In this document: positions 59,601 through 64,000 of the stretch, one piece after another | Position numbering within the stretch: position 1 is the stretch's first letter | How the letters are laid out: the number at the start of each line of letters is the position of its first letter | Assembly: GCF_003286085.1 (NCBI RefSeq) | Contig: NW_020825317.1 | Span: forward strand, 744,001-808,000 | DNA length: 64,000 nucleotides | Direction of reading: 5' to 3' | DNA from: Drosophila persimilis | Lineage: Eukaryota; Arthropoda; Insecta; Diptera; Drosophilidae | Notes under the pieces: generated by a model | Database searches by the model: none | Told to the model about the DNA's origin: nothing | What the model saw: only the letters and a program-made list of their open reading frames with translations | Program-made: the position numbers and the translations under genes

Positions 59601-59922
59601 GTTGTATACTCCACTGAAACGGTGATTCAAGTTGGATTCGATTTAGATACATACATACATATGTATGTAGGTTGGCCCGGTTCAGCCCGACTCAATTCAG
59701 TTGCAATTATTTGAGCAGCTGATTCTCAATGTTATGCAATGATAAAGTGCATATGATGTAAATATGCACATAGGCAAGATTTTGATGATAGCATCGATCG
59801 ATGGCTCGGTCGACCGGCAGAGAGACAAGGCAGGATCACAAGGCAGTGTGTAGTAGTTAACCGGACGACACTGCGACAAATTTCTTAGATCAGTCCCACT
59901 TAGAAAGGTATTTTCATACATA
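56083..59922 (-). promoter_or_regulatory. sd: sd upstream / 5' UTR region
   Basis: No transposon was recognised in 3.8 kb, unlike the introns. GC-richer blocks stand out at 57130-57360, 58540-58700 and 59050-59300. The 58540-58700 block reads on the minus strand like a 5' leader and has an initiator-like TTCAGTCGATG near 58655. Splice or start sites cannot be fixed by eye. The first sd coding exon starts 3' of this region, so promoters and leader exons are expected here. Confidence 0.35.
56573..56694. repeat. (CT)n tract grading into an 8-base ACTCTCTC repeat
   Basis: About 57 bases of pure CT, then ACTCTCTC units to 56690. Lies about 500 bases upstream of the sd start codon. GAGA-factor binds (GA/CT)n in fly promoters, so a regulatory role is possible. 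Confidence 0.8.
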
Positions 59923-61481
59923 CACTACTGGCCAAAATAATAAGTACACGCTTATGAGCTTTCTTTCAGGTCCTATACAACTTTTCTAATAAACATAATT
60001 AAAAAATAAAATTTAATTTTAGTTTTCTAACCTACAATAGACTATACAAATATTTATCATAAGCATTTTTCATTTCAAATATATATTTTATGATCGATTA
60101 AACCTGGCCAAAATAATAAGTACAGCAATTCTACAAAGCGAAAAACTAAAAGCGTATCAAAATTTGACCACTTTTTTCTTATAATTTAGAATCTTTTAAT
60201 AGTATTCTATAGAGCCACACTTATTTTGGATGTTTTCGGCCATTCTTTTTGGCATACTAGCAATAAGTTTGCGGCAAGTCTCCACTGGAATCTCACACCA
60301 CGTTTTTTGCACAAATTCTCCACAATTCTTTTTCCTTTTGAAAATCATTTTTACCAATTCGACCTTTTACGTCACCCCAAAGTTTTTGAAATGGGTTTAA
60401 GTCAGGAGACTGACTTAGCCAAGCCATAACGTTTAGATATTTTTTCTGTAAACCAAGCCTTCACCACCTTTGAGGTGTGCTTTGGGTCAGTTTCCGGTAG
60501 AAAGTCCCATCCCAAGGGCATGTTTTCCTCAGCATAAGGTTGTATAATATCTGTCAATATGTTTTTTTACCCGAATTAGATCACATGATCAGTTATGCGA
60601 TGTACCGGCTCAACGCCATGCCATGAAAAATAGCCTCAGATACCTATACATCGGCCTCCGTTCTTAACCATTTCCTTTTTGTACCGGAAGTCGAATTCTT
60701 TGCCTTTGGGTCGTTGTATACATCTTCTGGAGTCATTATCAAAAGGATTTAATTTTGTTTCGTCTCTCAATAATATATTATTCCACTTTTAAGACCCATC
60801 TGACCCAGACCATGCCAATTGATTTTCAACGAGTTTTTGCCTCATCTTCAAAATTTTTACTCGGAGTAAGGGAACTTTTCGGACTATACGTCCTGTTAGG
60901 TCTGTATATTGAAGTCTCCGACGAACCATCAGACCTGATTTTTCTTTGCCAATTTGAGCGGATATGGCCCTGGAAGACATGAACTGATTTTTTTTTGCAA
61001 GACTGATGATGCGGATGTCCGTTGTTTGTAAAGATTTCTTCTTCCATCCTCGATTTTCAATTAGCACTTTAGATATTAAAGCATTCTGAACAAATTTACC
61101 GAGGGTCCAGGACTTTTCGAAATATTCCGGACAATTTTCCTTTCTTTTTGAAGACTTATGGAAAACTTCTTATCTTCAGAAGTACGGCCTATCTAAAGAA
61201 TTTTTTTAACTCGCATGTACTTAAATATGAAGGAACTCAATAAAAACCAACAACCCTATCACCAAATCCTTATCTAATTCTTTAAAATTTATAAATAACA
61301 CCAGTGTACTTATTATTTTGGGCAGACCAAAAATGTCCATTCAGCAAAAATGTATGCATAGAATTTTATTAAGATGGTTCCCCACTTTAATTGTTGATTT
61401 AAATATTTGGCAAATATAAATAATTTACATCCATAACAAACTAGCACGACACCGATGTACTTATTATTTTGGCCAGTAGTG
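59923..61481 (-). mobile_element. Tc1-like transposon with IR/DR ends
   Basis: Outer ends CACTACTGGCCAAAATAATA (59923) and its inverse (ending 61481) are flanked by TA on both sides. Inner direct copies of the same motif (CCAAAATAATAAGTACA at about 60106; TGTACTTATTATTTTGGGCA at about 61304) lie about 180 bases in from each end, the inverted-repeat/direct-repeat layout of many Tc1 elements. The transposase gene runs leftward in between. Full length about 1.56 kb, close to an intact Tc1 element. Confidence 0.85.
60190..61190 (-). pseudogene. Tc1-like transposase
   Basis: The minus-strand frame 61067-60789 carries GWKKKSLQTTDIRIISLAKK, SSRAISAQIGKEKSG and VRRRLQYTDLTGRIVRKVPL, the helix-turn-helix region, and ends at WSGSDGS, close to the second catalytic stretch. 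Beyond a break near 60780 the catalytic C-terminus continues with WLxSQSPDLNPFQKLWGDVK near 60370-60430, the D/E motif of the DD34E triad with Q where the glutamate should be. Stops and frameshifts make it inactive. Confidence 0.7.
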
Positions 61482-61581
61482 TACATGTATGTATGGATAT
61501 TAGCGAACTCGAATTCGAATTCGAATGTGAGTACATACACACATACATATGTACATATGTGTGCGACGAAATGTTAAAAAA

Positions 61582-62276
61582 AAGGGGGAACCGTTGTGAG
61601 TTGCTGCTGCGACAGCAACTCTACATTTATACCCAAACATAGTCAGTATGGCTACATTGAGTGACAAAGAGTGCGTACAGGAGAGACAGAAAACGTGGTT
61701 GAACATGTAATCGGGCGCTGCGTAGCCAGTGCAAATTGATTTGTTACTTTTGGCTATAATAATAATCCGATCTGATCCAGATTTTGCAATCTGGTAGATA
61801 TGGTCTATGGTTTCTATGATTGTGCGTTTTTAATTTTCTCGTATCTTTAATATTGTGGATGCCACAGATTTTTGTCCTTTCTGGGGGCGGAAGGGGGTGG
61901 GGCGAAATTTTGAAATACACATGTAACAGTGCGATCTAACAGGAGTATGGATACAAAATTTGCTAGCCCTAGCTCTAATAGTCTATGCGATTTGTGGATG
62001 CCACAGATTTTCGTCATTTGTGGGGCGGAAGTGGGCGGGGCGAAGTTTTGAAATAAACTTGTAACAGTGACATACACTGGATACAAATTGTCGTTGCTCT
62101 AGCTCTTATAGGGACAAGTGAGTCTTATAGGGACGGACAGACAGACATGGCTCAATCGACTCGGCTATTGATGCTGATCAAGAATATATGTATATACTTT
62201 ATGGGGTCGGAAACGCTTCCTTCTGGACGTTTCACACATCCACTTTCTCCACACATTTTGAGTACCGGGTATAAAG
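61582..62276 (-). mobile_element. DINE-1-like element (copy 15)
   Basis: Begins AGGGGGAACCGTTGTGAGTT with a GTTGCTGCTGCGACAGCAAC hairpin and ends GAGTACCGGGTATAAA. Both ends present. Confidence 0.7.
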
Positions 62277-63639
62277 ATTAACAAGTCAATTTGAAAAATT
62301 TAATAATAATTAGGTAAAAACAATTCAACGTACGATTTTAAAGATATAAGCCAAAATATGACCTGACCTAACGTTACGCTACCAAAAACAGAAGTGGATT
62401 TCGAGGTTGGGGTACAAAATTGCAAAACTTTGCGAATCGGCTAGGACTATCAGCATTAAAATGTTTATGAGTGTATGTATATGGCATATTCTTAGTTAAT
62501 TTTCCAAGTTATTAAATACTTAATTAACGAATTAAACTTTTCCTATTTTTTGTGATAAGTCCGCGGAGGCATCTGACGTACGTCGCTGGTGTTACGTTAC
62601 AAAATTCAGGGGGAATAAAAGTTAAAAATATATCGTGGGCCAAATTTATAGGATTTTTTTTAGATAGTTTAAAATGTTAAAGATAATTTGAAGAAAAACT
62701 TTTATCAAGAATCATTTTTCCCATATGGTATATTAGTAAAGGAAAAAATGACTAAAAAAATATAGAAAAAGTTCGTGAAATTATATGTTAATTGGTTAAA
62801 TTTAAAAAATAATATCGTTAGACAATAATATGGCTTTTAATTTTGTTAGCCTCGTTTGACATTTCCTGGACCTGTTGGCAGAAAGGCCAAGGATATGTAT
62901 GCAATTGTTTACCTATGTATGTATGTATGTATGTACGTATGTATATATGTATTGTACTGGAGATTTTAAAGCTAACCGAGGACTCATTTGGAATAGGTCT
63001 TTGTGGCACCCAACCCTGTATGAATTTATATGTATGTATGCACATACATATATGGATATATGGACATATACACATACACATAAATGTGTACAAATGCATA
63101 TGTATATGTACGATCTGCAATCGTATATGTATGTATGTACATATGTATATGTATATATGAATGGATGAAACCAGAGAAAGACGAACCGATCTTCAAAGAG
63201 GAATAATTAACGTACATATGTACATATTTATATGTATTAATATATGTACATATGTATGTATTTACATGTGTTAATATGTGGGTATATCCAATATCTTCTT
63301 GATCTGCGGCGACCATCAATACAAAATATCAGATAAAAAAAAAAATAATTACCGGTTACTGCCGCTATGCATGGGTATATTTAACATATTTTTTTTGTAC
63401 ACCTATTTTGTGTACATATGTACATAGTTCGGTTTTTAAACGGTAGATTGGTTCCTGAAAAAACCGTGTAAACAAACCGTGTAAAAAAGACCGTATCGTA
63501 TGCAAAAATAGGTGATTGCTTCCTGATTTCTAAAACCTATTAAAATTAGGGAAAAAATGACGAAATGTATTAAAAATTCTTTACCAAACACGTCTGATTG
63601 CATTGATAGCTCACAAAATACTAACACAAATTAAATCCC
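62277..63639. other. Intergenic DNA with TATG/CATA microsatellites
   Basis: AT-rich; dense TATG/CATA repeats at 62910-62950 and 63030-63260. Tyrosine/cysteine/histidine-rich ORFs here are products of the repeats. No gene recognised. Confidence 0.5.
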
Positions 63640-64000
63640 AAATGATCCGATCTGATCCAGATTCAGCAACCGGATAGATATGGTCATTCTCTATGATTCT
63701 GCGTTTTTAGTTTTCTCGAATCTGCAATATTGTGGATGCAACAGATTTTCCTCCTTTGTGTGGGCGGAAGGGGTGGGGGCGAAATTTTGAGATATACGTT
63801 TTATAGTGAGATCTAACAGAAGTGCGGATACCAAATTTGGTTACTCTAGCCTTAATAGTCTCTGAGATTTATGAATATCCCCAGATTTTCATCCTTTGCG
63901 GAGGCGGAAGGGGGTGTGGCGAAATTTTGAAACAAACTCGTCTCGGTCCGATATATTAGGAGTGTGGATACCAAATTTGGTTGCTCTAGCTTTTATAGTC
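63640..64000 (-). mobile_element. DINE-1-like element (copy 16, runs off right edge)
   Basis: From ATGATCCGATCTGATCCAGA through the GGGGGCGGAAG-type modules to the window end. Hairpin end missing on the left. Confidence 0.65.

Noticed and set aside
62843-63319. Tyr/Cys/His/Met-rich ORFs on both strands
   Set aside because: Products of TATG/CATA repeats.
1-64000. CRISPR array or bacterial features
   Set aside because: Regularly recurring repeats are DINE-1 elements and microsatellites; gene structure with introns and fly proteins shows a eukaryotic genome.
1-64000. tRNA, rRNA or snRNA genes
   Set aside because: No cloverleaf A/B-box pair or rRNA-like block was recognised by eye; a covariance-model scan would be needed to exclude them.

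Overview
The window reads as Drosophila genomic DNA. The anchor is scalloped (sd, the TEAD/TEF-family DNA-binding partner of Yorkie and Vestigial), which I could assemble on the minus strand from its start codon (56082) to its stop codon (20223). Ten exons splice in phase, with canonical GT/AG ends, into a 439-residue protein. The abundance of one interspersed repeat (at least 14 copies of a DINE-1/INE-1-like, Helitron-derived element), LOA-clade retrotransposons and TATG/CATA microsatellites fits an obscura-group species, but that placement is inference. sd lies on Muller element A (X) in Drosophila.

Layout. 1-4.3 kb: minus-strand LOA-clade non-LTR retrotransposon (ORF1 and ORF2, internal deletion, mutated YxDD box), running off the left edge. 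4.7-7.4 kb: mariner copy split by a DINE-1, then a second DINE-1. 7.5-8.4 kb: 5' part of another non-LTR element (endonuclease only). 8.9-13.0 kb: second LOA-clade element, plus strand, with palindromic DNA just upstream, a deletion fusing ORF1 to ORF2, and an intact YADD box and RNase H. 13.3-16.0 kb: mariner/DINE-1/mariner composite that repeats, inverted, the junction seen at 5.8 kb. 16.0-19.5 kb: AT-rich sd downstream/3' UTR DNA. 19.5-56.1 kb: sd. 56.1-64 kb: sd upstream DNA with a long (CT)n tract, a Tc1-like element with IR/DR ends (59.9-61.5 kb) and two more DINE-1 copies.

The sd introns are heavily invaded. The 14.3-kb intron inside the TEA-domain coding region holds a BEL/Pao (roo-like) LTR element with env-like remnants, DINE-1 copies, Tc1/mariner relics, a retro-pseudogene-like coiled-coil fragment, a Ty3/gypsy pol relic and a PIF/Harbinger cluster whose transposase contains its own intron. 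The 16.7-kb first intron holds DINE-1 copies in both orientations, two foldback/MITE-like elements with ~100-240-bp arms, a Transib-like relic split by a DINE-1, and non-LTR remnants.

The most interesting signal is in sd. The reading frame stays open for 244 codons directly past the TAG stop (TAG followed by CAA), with no in-frame Met for about 170 codons; this is the signature of programmed stop-codon readthrough and would add a Q/N/S-rich C-terminal extension. Two phase-compatible cassette exons (198 codons, His/Ala-rich, directly after the TEA domain; and 23 codons near the N terminus) suggest further isoforms. No RNA genes or CRISPR arrays were recognised.
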